Shown: positions 8,518 to 20,279, counted from the first letter of the stretch. The stretch: 64,000 nt of DNA from Hymenobacter roseosalivarius DSM 11622 (GCF_900176135.1 NZ_FWWW01000039.1:62001-126000); one strand, 5' to 3'. A program made the numbers and translations. Notes: generated by a model not told the origin, from the sequence alone.

Positions 8518-8547
8518 TTTGGATGTGCTCACCCGTCGCTACCTTGC
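8518..8547 (+). promoter_or_regulatory. Bacteroidetes-type promoter of the first amylase gene
   Basis: TTTG at 8518-8521 and TACCTTGC at 8540-8547 with 18 bases between, a good fit to the -33 TTTG and -7 TAnnTTTG elements used by the Bacteroidetes primary sigma factor. The start codon lies 30 bases downstream. Confidence 0.6.
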
Positions 8548-8577
8548 CCACTGATTCAACTCCTACGCTGCTTTCCT

Positions 8578-10482
8578 ATGAAATCTGTTCGCTTTCTCGC
8601 CTTGCTTGTCGGAGTATTTCTTAGTGCTCACGCCGTCGGGGCCGTCGGAGCTACCGCTGTCCCCGAGGTAGCGGCTACCACTGCCTCGAAGAAAAAAGCT
8701 GGCCCCATTACCCGCATCGACCCCACATTTTGGTGGGTGGGCATGAAGAATCCGAAGCTGCAATTATTGGTGTATGGTCCCGGTATTGGTGCCAGCAAGG
8801 TCAGCTTGAAGTACGATGGAGTAACCCTGAACGGCGTGCAAAAGCTGGAGAATCCGAACTATTTGCTCGTTAATCTGACCATCAGCCCCAATACCAGGCC
8901 GGGCAAGCTGCCGCTGGAGTTTCAGGGCGAGCGAAAGATAAAGTACGACTACGAGCTGCGCGCCCGCAGCAATAAGGTTGGCCGCGTCCAGGGCATCACC
9001 AGCGCCGACTTCGTGTACCTGCTCATGCCCGACCGCTTCGCCAACGGCGACCCGAAGAATGACGTGGTGAAAGGCACTCTCGTGAACCGCGTGGCCCGCG
9101 ACTCCATGTACGCCCGCCACGGCGGCGACTTGCTGGGCATCGAAAACCACTTCGATTACCTCAAAGAGCTGGGTGTCACGGCTATCTGGCCCACGCCCAT
9201 CGTCGAGAATGACATGCCTAAAGCCAGCTACCACGGCTACGCCCTCACCGATTATTATGCCGTGGATCCGCGCTACGGCACCAATGAAGACTATGTAAAC
9301 TTTGTGCGCAACGCCCACCGCAACGGCCTGAAGGTGATTCACGACGTAGTGCTCAACCACATGGGCAGCAAAAACTACCTGTTTCTGGATCAGCCGGCAA
9401 AAGACTGGTTTCATCAGTGGCCCACCTTCACGCGCAGCAACTACCGCGACGCGGCCTTCAATGACCCCTACGTATCCCAGGCCGACCGAAAGCAGTTTGG
9501 CGAAGGCTGGTTTGATACCACCATGCCCGACGTGAATCAGAGCAACCCGCTGGTAGCCAACTACCTGATTCAGAATTTTCTGTGGTGGGTAGAGTACACC
9601 GGCCTCGACGGCTACCGCATCGATACCTACCCGTACTCCGACCGCAGGTTTCTGATGGACTGGGGCGCGGCCATTCAGGAGCAGTACCCGCGGCTGGGCA
9701 TGTACGGCGAGGCCTGGGTGCAGGGCAACGGGCAGCAGGCCTACTTTGCCCGCAATATTTTGCCCCCCGTCGATGGGTTCAAGTCCAACCTGCCCGGCGT
9801 GACCGACTTTCAGTCGCAGTACGCCATTACGGAAGCCATGACCAAAGATGCTGGCTGGACAGATGGTATCGCCAAGCTCTACTACGCCCTGCAAGGCGAC
9901 TGGATGTATGAAAATGCCCTGCGCAACGTGGTTTTTCTGGATAACCACGACATGAGCCGCTTCTTTTCCGTCATTGGCGAAGATGTGCCCAAGCTCAAGA
10001 TGGCCCTGAGCTGGCTCCTTACTACGCGTGGCATCCCGCAGCTTTACTACGGCACGGAGATATTGATGAAAAACTTCTCCAACCCCGATGGGCTGGTGCG
10101 CGCCGACTTTCCGGGGGGCTTTCCGGGGGATATTCAGAATAAATTCGTGGCTACCGGGCGATCAACTGCTGAGCAGGAGGTGTTTGCATTAGTAAGCAAG
10201 CTGGCGACTTACCGGAAAGCGCACCCGGCTTTGCACAGCGGCCGGCTCATGCAGTTCGTCCCGCAGGAGGGCGTGTACACCTACTTCCGCTACTCGGATG
10301 CGGGCACGGTGATGGTGCTCATGAACTCCAATAAAGACGCGAAAACCGTGGATGGGGGGCGTTTTGCCGAGCGCCTCAATGGGTTTTCGTCGGGGGTGGA
10401 GGTGGTGTCCGGGGCGGTGGTTCTCGATTTGAAGACCTTGCGGATTCCGGGGCGCACGGCCTGGGTGGTGGAGTTGAAGTAG
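8578..10482 (+). CDS. Exported GH13 alpha-amylase/neopullulanase (SusA-like)
   Basis: 634 residues. Signal peptide at 1-23 (MKSVRFLALLVGVFL core), then an N-terminal beta-sandwich as in cyclomaltodextrinases (about 40-135), GH13 barrel (about 140-545) and a C-terminal beta domain. The four GH13 regions are visible: DVVLNHMG, GYRIDTYP with nucleophile Asp349, EAWVQ with acid Glu378 and FLDNHDM with Asp458. The N-terminal domain and the region-II sequence point to the SusA/neopullulanase group that cuts starch and pullulan in the periplasm. The start at 8578 is fixed by the signal peptide and promoter. Confidence 0.93.
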   Translation: MKSVRFLALLVGVFLSAHAVGAVGATAVPEVAATTASKKKAGPITRIDPTFWWVGMKNPKLQLLVYGPGIGASKVSLKYDGVTLNGVQKLENPNYLLVNLTISPNTRPGKLPLEFQGERKIKYDYELRARSNKVGRVQGITSADFVYLLMPDRFANGDPKNDVVKGTLVNRVARDSMYARHGGDLLGIENHFDYLKELGVTAIWPTPIVENDMPKASYHGYALTDYYAVDPRYGTNEDYVNFVRNAHRNGLKVIHDVVLNHMGSKNYLFLDQPAKDWFHQWPTFTRSNYRDAAFNDPYVSQADRKQFGEGWFDTTMPDVNQSNPLVANYLIQNFLWWVEYTGLDGYRIDTYPYSDRRFLMDWGAAIQEQYPRLGMYGEAWVQGNGQQAYFARNILPPVDGFKSNLPGVTDFQSQYAITEAMTKDAGWTDGIAKLYYALQGDWMYENALRNVVFLDNHDMSRFFSVIGEDVPKLKMALSWLLTTRGIPQLYYGTEILMKNFSNPDGLVRADFPGGFPGDIQNKFVATGRSTAEQEVFALVSKLATYRKAHPALHSGRLMQFVPQEGVYTYFRYSDAGTVMVLMNSNKDAKTVDGGRFAERLNGFSSGVEVVSGAVVLDLKTLRIPGRTAWVVELK

Positions 10483-10491
10483 TTCTTGCTT

Positions 10492-10529
10492 TGGGTTCCC
10501 GCAGAGGAGCGCAGAGGCTCGCTGAGGTT
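10492..10529 (+). repeat. Left inverted repeat flanking the GxxExxY gene
   Basis: The first 28 bases (10492-10519) are the reverse complement of 10933-10960 with one mismatch, and similarity continues for about ten more bases after a one-base gap. It contains the repeated unit CGCAGAG. It begins ten bases after the amylase stop codon. Confidence 0.9.
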
Positions 10530-10532
10530 TTT

Positions 10533-10913
10533 ATGCACGAGAATAATATTTCATTTTTAGTTAGGAAGGCTGCTTTTGCGGTCCATACTACCTTGGGTCC
10601 GGGATTGTTGGAGTCGGTGTATGAAACGGCTTTGACATACGAAGTAAGTCAGGCTGGATTAGGGGTACGCACTCAGGTGGCGTTGCCTATGCTATACAAA
10701 GAGGTGCGAATGGATGTCGGATTCCGACTTGATCTGTTGGTGGAAAACAAAGTAATTGTCGAAATTAAGTCGGTGGATGCACTACTGGATGTGCACCACA
10801 AGCAGCTATTGACGTACCTGGAGTTGTCCGGGTGCAAACTGGGCCTGCTTATTAATTTCAACGTGGCCCACGTAAAGGAAGGAATCGTGCGCAAAGTAAA
10901 CGGTCTGGAATAG
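10533..10913 (+). CDS. GxxExxY protein (PD-(D/E)xK nuclease-like fold)
   Basis: 126 residues. The name-giving motif is GLLESVY, after the conserved VHTTLGPG. The downstream FRLDLLV...VIVEIKSV matches the Asp and Glu-x-Lys pattern of PD-(D/E)xK nucleases. The family is widespread and of unproven function. Here the gene is almost exactly bracketed by inverted repeats (10492-10529 and 10923-10960) that leave only a few bases on either side. This suggests a small mobile or site-specifically inserted cassette. ATG 10533 sits four bases after the left repeat. Confidence 0.88.
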   Translation: MHENNISFLVRKAAFAVHTTLGPGLLESVYETALTYEVSQAGLGVRTQVALPMLYKEVRMDVGFRLDLLVENKVIVEIKSVDALLDVHHKQLLTYLELSGCKLGLLINFNVAHVKEGIVRKVNGLE

Positions 10914-10922
10914 CCCCTGCGA

Positions 10923-10960
10923 ACCTCTGCGAAGCCTCTGCGTTCCTCTGCGGGAACCCA
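10923..10960 (-). repeat. Right inverted repeat flanking the GxxExxY gene
   Basis: Reverse-complement partner of 10492-10529; 27 of 28 outer bases match. It begins nine bases after the GxxExxY stop and ends 14 bases before the SDR start codon. Confidence 0.9.
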
Positions 10961-10974
10961 ACACCCGAACAAAA

Positions 10975-11682
10975 ATGACCGACCTAACCGACAAAGTTGC
11001 CATCGTCACCGGGGCCAGCCGGGGCATTGGCCGGGCCATTGCCTTGCTGCTGGCCATGCAGGGGGCAAAAGTGGTGTGTGTGGCCCGCACCACCGACGAT
11101 CTGCTCGACGTAGCCCACAAAATCAACGGCCTGGCCGTCCCTGCTGATATATCCGACGAAGACGACGCCCAAAACGTCGTGCAAGTAGCCCTGCGCCACT
11201 ATGGCCGCCTCGACATCATCATCTGCAACGCGGGCGTGGGCAGCTTCAACCTGCTCGAGAACATGGCCGCCGACGAGTGGGACCGTATTTTTGCCGTGAA
11301 CGTGAAAGGTACCTTTCTGCTGTGCAAAGCCGCCGCGCCCCACTTTAAGCTGCAAGGCTACGGCCACATCATCGGCATTGCCTCCGATGTGAGCAAGCGC
11401 ACCTTCGCTACCGGCGCGGCCTATGGGGCCAGCAAATACGCCCAGGATGCCGTGCTCAGCGCCCTGCGCAAAGAGATGCGGCCCCACGGCGTCAAGGTCA
11501 GCACTATTTACCCCGGCCTGGTCGATACCTACTTCAACGACTCCCGTCCCGGCAGCCCCGAGGCCGAAAAAACCCACCTCCGGCCACTCGACATTGCGCA
11601 GGCCGTCCGCTACGTGCTGGAGGCCCCGCCTCATGTGGTAGTCGATGAGCTAATGTTGCATCCGCTTAGCCAGGAATGGTGA
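10975..11682 (+). CDS. Short-chain dehydrogenase/reductase
   Basis: 235 residues, classical SDR. The NAD(P)-binding TGASRGIG is at about 13-20, NAG at about 89-91, a Ser in the GIAS segment, and the catalytic YGASK near 145-149. Similar to 3-oxoacyl-ACP reductase-like enzymes, but the substrate cannot be assigned. The cofactor-loop residue after the second strand is Arg (VVCVART), which favours NADP. It stands between two amylase genes and may be unrelated to starch use. Confidence 0.9.
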   Translation: MTDLTDKVAIVTGASRGIGRAIALLLAMQGAKVVCVARTTDDLLDVAHKINGLAVPADISDEDDAQNVVQVALRHYGRLDIIICNAGVGSFNLLENMAADEWDRIFAVNVKGTFLLCKAAAPHFKLQGYGHIIGIASDVSKRTFATGAAYGASKYAQDAVLSALRKEMRPHGVKVSTIYPGLVDTYFNDSRPGSPEAEKTHLRPLDIAQAVRYVLEAPPHVVVDELMLHPLSQEW

Positions 11683-11785
11683 AGTGGTGAGGTGGTGAGG
11701 TGGTGAGTTTGTCGTTCAACCGGCGCTACTTGTGCAAGTTGCACATCAAACTCACCTTTCACCATTTCACCTTTCGCTACTTCAC
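11680..11785. repeat. Imperfect inverted repeat built of GTGGTGAG units
   Basis: Left part 11680-11712 carries three tandem GTGGTGAG copies. The right part 11743-11785 is a diverged reverse complement (CTCACC/TTTCACC units ending in CGCTACTTCAC). It fills the gap between the SDR gene and the second amylase. Confidence 0.65.
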
Positions 11786-11792
11786 AAAATAT

Positions 11793-11800
11793 TACCTTGC
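11793..11800 (+). promoter_or_regulatory. -7-like box directly before the second amylase
   Basis: TACCTTGC at 11793-11800, only four bases before ATG 11805. The same octamer is in the promoter of the first amylase. If used, transcription would start at about the ATG. Confidence 0.4.
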
Positions 11801-11804
11801 TCCT

Positions 11805-13643
11805 ATGCATAAACTCATACCTATCGCAGCTTGCGCGCTGGCTTTGGTCGCGTTCCGGCTTTCTCCTTCGTCATCTCCTGTTTCCGTGACCGATTCTACT
11901 ACGCTTCCCGACCCGAATACTACCGACGAAACGCCGAAGGATAACAAACTCGTTATCTATCAGCTGCTGCCGCGCCTGTTTGGCAACAAAAAGGCCGTGA
12001 ACAAAACCCACGGCACCAGCGCTGAAAACGGCACTGGGAAGTTCAACGACATCACCGCGCCCGCCCTTCAGGCCCTGCGCCGGATGGGCGTGTCGCATGT
12101 GTGGTACACCGGCATCATCGAGCACGCCACCATGGCGGACTTCACCAAATATGGCATTCCGCTCGACGACGCCGACGTGGTGAAAGGGCGCGCCGGCTCG
12201 CCCTACGCCATCAAGGACTACTACGACGTGGACCCCGACCTGGCCGTGGACGTGCAGAACCGGATGCGGGAGTTTGAAGCCCTCGTAAAGCGCACCCACG
12301 ACAACCAGCTCAAGCTCATTATCGACTTCATTCCCAACCACGTAGCGCGCACCTATACCTCGGATGCCAAGCCGGCCGGCGTGGTGGATCTGGGGCAGAA
12401 AGACGACAAGACCAAGGCATTTGCCCCCCAGAACAACTTCTACTACCTGCCCGGCAAAACCCTGGTCGTGCCGAAGGCCAACAACCCACTGGGGGCGGCG
12501 CTAGGGCCGAAAGAGGACAAGAAGTTCAACGAGACGCCGGCCAAAGCCACCGGCAACGACGTGTTTTCGGCCGAGCCGAAGATTGATGACTGGTTTGAAA
12601 CCATCAAGCTCAATTACGGCGTCGACTACCAGCAGGGGCGCAAGAGCCATTTCGAGCCCGTGCCCGACACCTGGAAAAAGATGCGCGACATCCTGATTTT
12701 CTGGGCTAAAAAAGACGTGGACGGTTTCCGCTGCGACGTGGCCGAGATGGTGCCCGTTGAATTCTGGGCCTGGGTAATTCCGGAGGTGAAAAAGGTGAAG
12801 CCCAGCCTCGTGTTTATTGCCGAAGCCTACGACCCCAAGGTGTACAAGCGCTATATCGAGCAGGGCAAATTTGATTTCCTCTACGATAAAGTCGGCCTCT
12901 ACGACGGCCTGCGCCGCCTCATGCGCGGCGAAGGCAACACGGAGGACATTACCAAAGTCTGGAAGGAGGAAAGCCGCGGCATCAGCTCCCACATGCTGCG
13001 CTTCCTGGAAAACCACGACGAGCAGCGCATTGCCTCCCCGGAGTTTGCCACCGACCCGCGCACCGCTATTCCGGCCCTCACGGTGTCGGCCACGCTGGCC
13101 TCCGGTCCCGTGATGGTGTACATGGGCCAGGAAGTAGGGGAGCCAGCCAAAGGGGTGGCCGGCTTCAACACCGGCGATGGCCGCACCACCATTTTCGACT
13201 ATTGGGGCGTGCCCGAGCATCAGAAATGGATGAACGGCGGCAAGTTCGACGGTGGCCGGCTCAGCGCCGAGCAGCGCCAGCTTCGCGGCTTCTACTCCCG
13301 TCTGCTCAACCTCGCCGCCAGCTCCGACGCCATCCGCCGGGGCCGGTTCTACGAGTTGCAAGATGCCAACAACCTCAGCCAGAGCTACGACCAGAAGCAC
13401 GTATACAGCTACCTGCGCTACACCGACAAGCAGAAATTGCTGGTCGTGGTCAATTTCAGCCGCGACCAGACCCTGAAGCCCACCATCGCCATTCCCAAAG
13501 AAGCGCAGGTGGCCATGGGCCTCGATCCGCAGCAACAGTCCACCTATACCGATCTGCTCAACCAGGCTCCGGCGACCGATAATTTAAGTCTAAACCTGGC
13601 TCCGCTTAGCGCCTACGTGTTTGAGATTAGTCCGAAGAAGTAG
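11805..13643 (+). CDS. Exported GH13 alpha-amylase
   Basis: 612 residues. A hydrophobic leader (residues 4-18) is followed by a Ser/Thr/Pro linker and the GH13 barrel starting with KLVIYQLLPRLFG. Conserved regions: IDFIPNHVAR, GFRCDVAEM with Asp311, IAEAYDP with Glu340 and FLENHDEQR with Asp405. The C terminus is a beta domain. It differs clearly from the first amylase: it has no N-terminal beta-sandwich and the insertions differ, so the two probably have different product ranges. Secretion signal and position suggest periplasmic or surface starch breakdown. IAAC at residue 7-10 is too near the N terminus to be a lipobox. Confidence 0.92.
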   Translation: MHKLIPIAACALALVAFRLSPSSSPVSVTDSTTLPDPNTTDETPKDNKLVIYQLLPRLFGNKKAVNKTHGTSAENGTGKFNDITAPALQALRRMGVSHVWYTGIIEHATMADFTKYGIPLDDADVVKGRAGSPYAIKDYYDVDPDLAVDVQNRMREFEALVKRTHDNQLKLIIDFIPNHVARTYTSDAKPAGVVDLGQKDDKTKAFAPQNNFYYLPGKTLVVPKANNPLGAALGPKEDKKFNETPAKATGNDVFSAEPKIDDWFETIKLNYGVDYQQGRKSHFEPVPDTWKKMRDILIFWAKKDVDGFRCDVAEMVPVEFWAWVIPEVKKVKPSLVFIAEAYDPKVYKRYIEQGKFDFLYDKVGLYDGLRRLMRGEGNTEDITKVWKEESRGISSHMLRFLENHDEQRIASPEFATDPRTAIPALTVSATLASGPVMVYMGQEVGEPAKGVAGFNTGDGRTTIFDYWGVPEHQKWMNGGKFDGGRLSAEQRQLRGFYSRLLNLAASSDAIRRGRFYELQDANNLSQSYDQKHVYSYLRYTDKQKLLVVVNFSRDQTLKPTIAIPKEAQVAMGLDPQQQSTYTDLLNQAPATDNLSLNLAPLSAYVFEISPKK

Positions 13644-13670
13644 ATTTCACTCTTCATTTTTGCCCCCCCA

Positions 13671-13994
13671 ATGACGCCCGACGGAGGCCTAGACCAGCTT
13701 GAGGCCTTGCTCTCCGACGCTTTAACTGTTCTGAACCGCCACACGGCTCAACTCAAGCAGCACACGGTTATCCTGAACCAGCATATCACGCTGCTGAACC
13801 AGCTTGTCACGGCCATGGGCCAGCAAAGTGGCACTATTGGCTTCTTGCTGCGGGAGTGAGTAGAAGTGAAGACTGAGCTAGCCGGAGTACAAACGCAGGT
13901 GGCCGGAAGGCAAACCCAATTGACAGAAGTACAGATTCAGCAAACCGGCATGGACGGTAAATTGGATGTGATTCTGGAGAAGCTCAGTAAATGA
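13671..13994 (+). pseudogene. Small coiled-coil protein gene interrupted by an in-frame TGA
   Basis: Codons 1-62 run from ATG 13671 to TGA 13857-13859. The same frame continues without another stop to TGA 13992-13994, adding 44 codons. Both halves have the same character: heptad-like Leu/Ile/Val spacing with many Gln, Thr and His (repeats like LNQH, KQH, TQL), as in a long coiled coil ending LDVILEKLSK. It is most simply a gene with one nonsense mutation, or a sequencing error; readthrough is possible. No family recognised. It follows the second amylase by 27 bases. Confidence 0.55.
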
Positions 13995-14050
13995 GCTGCT
14001 AACCGGAGCTGGGCTGCTATACGGCGTAGCTCCGGCAGCGCGTATGGGCA

Positions 14051-14728
14051 CTACAGCTGGTAAGAAAGCGTGGGGGTGAGCGTGAGCATTTCAAAGGTAG
14101 ATACAGAGGCCAGGTAGTAGCCTCGTATTTTAAGGCCTAACCGCAGTCGGGTATCGATGGGCCGCGAATATTCCAGCCCCGCTACTATGCCGGCTTCCTC
14201 GGCGTAGTTGTTGCCACGGTTGCTTTCGCTCACTGTTACGAATGGCATATTGCCAGCGATAAGTGGATATACATAAGCCGTTTGCGAAGCTGTGGTCATA
14301 TACACAAGTCCAGCGTGCGCTTTGAAATCGGAATTCAGGGCGCGCTCATACAGGACCTGGAAAGCGTTGTTGATGTAGCGCAACCGGAAATCAATCTGGG
14401 TGGTAGTAGTTGAGGAGTTTTGATAGCGCAGGTGTTTTTCATCCATATTCACACTGCGGGTGTAGCCTAAAGCCACCGCCCCTTTCTGCCCCACGCGGTA
14501 CGACACTTCGCCGCCCCCAACGGCACCCTGCAGGTTCACGCGCTGTAGTTCACTGGGCGTATCGCGAAAGGAGGCTGCCTGAAAATTGGCCCCCACTCCA
14601 TACTGTATTTGTAAAGTAAAGCGGGTATCATGTGTGGGGGCTTGCTGTGCCAAAGCACCTGGAGCAACGCCAACCCATAAGAGGGCACCAAAGGCCCTGA
14701 GATAACAAGTAGAGAAAAGCACGGGCAT
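14051..14728 (-). CDS. Hypothetical outer-membrane beta-barrel protein
   Basis: 225 residues. Signal peptide to about residue 27 (LLWVGVAPGALAQ), then alternating hydrophobic/polar strands typical of small outer-membrane barrels, with repeated short turns and a final strand LTLTPTLSYQL. No catalytic motif or named family is evident. It is on the strand opposite to the amylase and permease genes, so it may not belong to that set. Confidence 0.75.
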   Translation of the reverse strand: MPVLFSTCYLRAFGALLWVGVAPGALAQQAPTHDTRFTLQIQYGVGANFQAASFRDTPSELQRVNLQGAVGGGEVSYRVGQKGAVALGYTRSVNMDEKHLRYQNSSTTTTQIDFRLRYINNAFQVLYERALNSDFKAHAGLVYMTTASQTAYVYPLIAGNMPFVTVSESNRGNNYAEEAGIVAGLEYSRPIDTRLRLGLKIRGYYLASVSTFEMLTLTPTLSYQL

Positions 14729-14991
14729 ATAAGATAAGTAGTAGCACAGACAGAAAGCTAAATGTAGACAGAACAGGTGAAGCCCTATCTACTTGGCGTC
14801 TGAACCAGCTACTCCCTGTACTTACCGGACCTGAAATGGGGGAATAAGTTCGAGGAAATTGTTCCGATACAATCGGCTCTAATCTTCCCTTTCCCCGGCA
14901 GCGCCTGCACTTCAGGCGCGGTTGGCCGCGTTTTTACGTGATTTTTTGTACCTTTTTCGCCCTTATCCCTATCCCACCAAAAATCCCCCCA

Positions 14992-16413
14992 ATGGCAACC
15001 AGCGTCGCAGCCGCCCCGGCCAGCAGCACCCGCGAGAAACCCCGCCTGAGCTTCTGGCAAATCTGGAATATGAGCTTCGGCTTTCTGGGTATTCAGTTCG
15101 GGTTTGCGTTGCAGAACGCCAACGTGAGCCGCATCTTCGAAACGATGGGGGCCGACGCCGACAATATTGCCTTTCTGTGGCTGGCCGCGCCCGTCACGGG
15201 CCTGCTGGTGCAGCCCGTCATCGGCTACTTATCCGACCGCACCTGGAGCCCGCGCTGGGGACGGCGGCGGCCGTTTTTTCTGGTGGGGGCCATTCTGGCT
15301 TCGCTGGCGCTGCTGGTAATGCCCAACGTGACGGCCCTGTGGATGGCTGCTGGCATGCTCTGGATCATGGATTCGAGCATCAACATCAGCATGGAGCCCT
15401 TCCGCGCGTTGGTCGGCGACCTGCTGCCTTCGGAGCAGCGCACGGCGGGTTTCGCGGCCCAAACCTTCTTTATCGGCGTGGGCGCGGTGGTGGCTTCGTC
15501 GCTGCCGTGGATGTTCACTAACTGGTTTGGCGTAGCTAATACAGCCCCGGCGGGTCAGATTCCACTATCGGTGAAGTACGCCTTTTATATCGGCGGCGCG
15601 GCGTTTTTTCTGGCCGTACTCTGGACGGTGCTGCGCACCCGCGAGTATCCGCCGGAGAACATGGCGGAGTTTGAGGAGGAGAAGCAGCGCAACGCGGGCT
15701 TTATGAATGGGGTGCGCGAGTCGTTCGCGGGTATTTTTGCCATGCCCAAAACCATGCGCCAGCTGGCCCTGGTGCAGTTTTTCTCGTGGCTGGCCTTGTT
15801 CTCGATGTGGATTTATACCACGCCCGCCGTTACCAGCCACATCTACGGCACCACCGACGCCACCTCCAAGCTCTACAACGAGGGTGCCGACTGGGTGGGC
15901 ATCTGCTTTGCCGTCTACAATGGCGTGTCGGCCATTGCCGCGCTGCTGCTGCCCTTCATTGCCCGCGCTACCAGCCGCCGCTTCACGCATATGCTGTGTC
16001 TGGTGGCCGGTGGCCTGGGGCTGATTTCCATCTATTTTATTGATAATCCCACGATGTTGCTCTTCTCGATGGTGGGCGTCGGTATTGCCTGGGCCAGCAT
16101 TCTGTCGGTGCCTTACGCCATGCTGGCCGGGGCGCTGCCGGCCAACAAAATGGGCTACTACATGGGCGTATTCAACTTCTTTATCGTGATTCCGCAGGTA
16201 GTAGCCGGCCTGATTCTGGGTTTCTTTACCAAGACTGTCTTTGAGGGTGAATCGGTGTACACCCTCGTGCTGGGGGGCATTTCCATGATTATCTCCGGCC
16301 TGCTCACCCTGCGCGTGGATGACGCCGACGACATCCGCCTGCCCGCCACTGAGCCCGTCGCACTCGATACTCCGGCCTACGACGCTCCTGTGCAAACTGA
16401 TTCGCGGCTGTAA
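14992..16413 (+). CDS. MFS sugar transporter, maltose-permease-like
   Basis: 473 residues with twelve predicted membrane segments. N-terminal signature WNMSFGFLGIQFGFALQNAN and the cytoplasmic-loop motif DRTWSPRWGRRRPFF resemble the glycoside/maltose and sucrose permease branch used by Bacteroidetes that lack a SusCD pair. In this context it would import maltose or maltodextrin made by the two amylases. ATG 14992 gives a short hydrophilic N terminus; the frame is open upstream to 14938 without protein-like sequence. Confidence 0.85.
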   Translation: MATSVAAAPASSTREKPRLSFWQIWNMSFGFLGIQFGFALQNANVSRIFETMGADADNIAFLWLAAPVTGLLVQPVIGYLSDRTWSPRWGRRRPFFLVGAILASLALLVMPNVTALWMAAGMLWIMDSSINISMEPFRALVGDLLPSEQRTAGFAAQTFFIGVGAVVASSLPWMFTNWFGVANTAPAGQIPLSVKYAFYIGGAAFFLAVLWTVLRTREYPPENMAEFEEEKQRNAGFMNGVRESFAGIFAMPKTMRQLALVQFFSWLALFSMWIYTTPAVTSHIYGTTDATSKLYNEGADWVGICFAVYNGVSAIAALLLPFIARATSRRFTHMLCLVAGGLGLISIYFIDNPTMLLFSMVGVGIAWASILSVPYAMLAGALPANKMGYYMGVFNFFIVIPQVVAGLILGFFTKTVFEGESVYTLVLGGISMIISGLLTLRVDDADDIRLPATEPVALDTPAYDAPVQTDSRL

Positions 16414-16431
16414 GTCAAAAGAAACTGCTAC

Positions 16432-16476
16432 AAAAAGCCCCCCAACCGCCTGAGTAGGCTGCTGGGGGGCTTTTTT
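16432..16476 (+). terminator. Intrinsic terminator after the MFS gene
   Basis: A5GC6 and G6CT6 arms with a 20-base loop, 18 bases after the stop; symmetric, so it can also act for the minus-strand gene at 16500. Confidence 0.92.
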
Positions 16477-16499
16477 AGTTTAAATCAGATCCGATTGGG

Positions 16500-16925
16500 T
16501 CAGTCCTTGCCGGTGCGCAGCCACTGCTGGGCCGGCTGCTCTTCGGTGAAGGCACGCACTACGGCGCTCTGCCGCAGGGCCGCCGGATACGTGGGCTCCA
16601 GCGAGGTCAGGCGCGCCCGGATAGTATCGGCGTGGTAGGGGGCCACCAGGTAAGCGATGCGGCGCGGCACGGCGGGGGGCAGCGCGGCGGCCAGCTCCAC
16701 CCGAAAATCCGTCAGAATCCAGGCGAAATCCTCGAGCGAGGCCAGGCCCCGGCTGCGCAGATCGACCAGCCAGCGGCCCGTGCTCACCGTGCGCGCCAGC
16801 TCCAGCGCTGCGCCGTAGCCCTGCCGGTGCTCCTGCGACGATACGGGCCGGCCCCAGCGCATAAAAAGTACCTGTAAATCGGGGCGATAAGAGAGTTGTA
16901 AGAAATCCAGATAAGGCGGGAGCAT
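16500..16925 (-). CDS. Hypothetical protein, STAS/SpoIIAA-like fold
   Basis: 141 residues. The pattern of an N-terminal strand (LQVLFMRWGRPV), a strand WLVDLRSRG, a helix and a strand RIAYLVAPY, and the C-terminal RAFTEEQPAQQWL resembles the short STAS/SEC14-like proteins common in Hymenobacter relatives. Function unknown. Start chosen at 16925 (MLPPYL). Confidence 0.7.
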   Translation of the reverse strand: MLPPYLDFLQLSYRPDLQVLFMRWGRPVSSQEHRQGYGAALELARTVSTGRWLVDLRSRGLASLEDFAWILTDFRVELAAALPPAVPRRIAYLVAPYHADTIRARLTSLEPTYPAALRQSAVVRAFTEEQPAQQWLRTGKD

Positions 16926-17237
16926 AGTGCTAAAATATCTTGCGAAGATACTAGAGCGCCGCTGACTTCGGATGTCTGAATCCGGAAAGAAGGCCGGAAA
17001 AATTATGGCCATTCGGGGCTACGTTCTGTGACTGCCCGGCTGGACCTAAGGCGGGCTTTTGGGGCAGTGAAGCCGGGCCAGAAGGCGCACATTGCCAAAA
17101 AAGCCCCCAAGGCGCGCTGCTCTATCCGAATATGCTGAAAAACAGGTAATCTTGGACAGGAATACGTGCGTCCTGACCGGGCCGTGCGGTGTCTTTGCTC
17201 GTCTCCGTCTTTCTTTATCCTTTACACGCAGGAATAC
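16926..17237. other. Divergent intergenic region
   Basis: About 310 bases between divergent starts. It contains a C/G-rich stretch with a lone A6GC5 run (about 17098-17107) but no convincing hairpin, and I see no gene; an 18-codon frame near 16972 looks like chance. Confidence 0.6.

Positions 17238-20279
<3,042 letters not shown>

Noticed and set aside
8764..9948. 394-codon minus-strand frame
   Set aside because: Shadow of the GH13 gene on the other strand; long antisense frames are common in GC-rich coding DNA.
11805..11834. Lipobox IAAC in the second amylase
   Set aside because: Cys10 is too close to the N terminus to follow a full hydrophobic signal core; the leader is more like an ordinary Sec signal.
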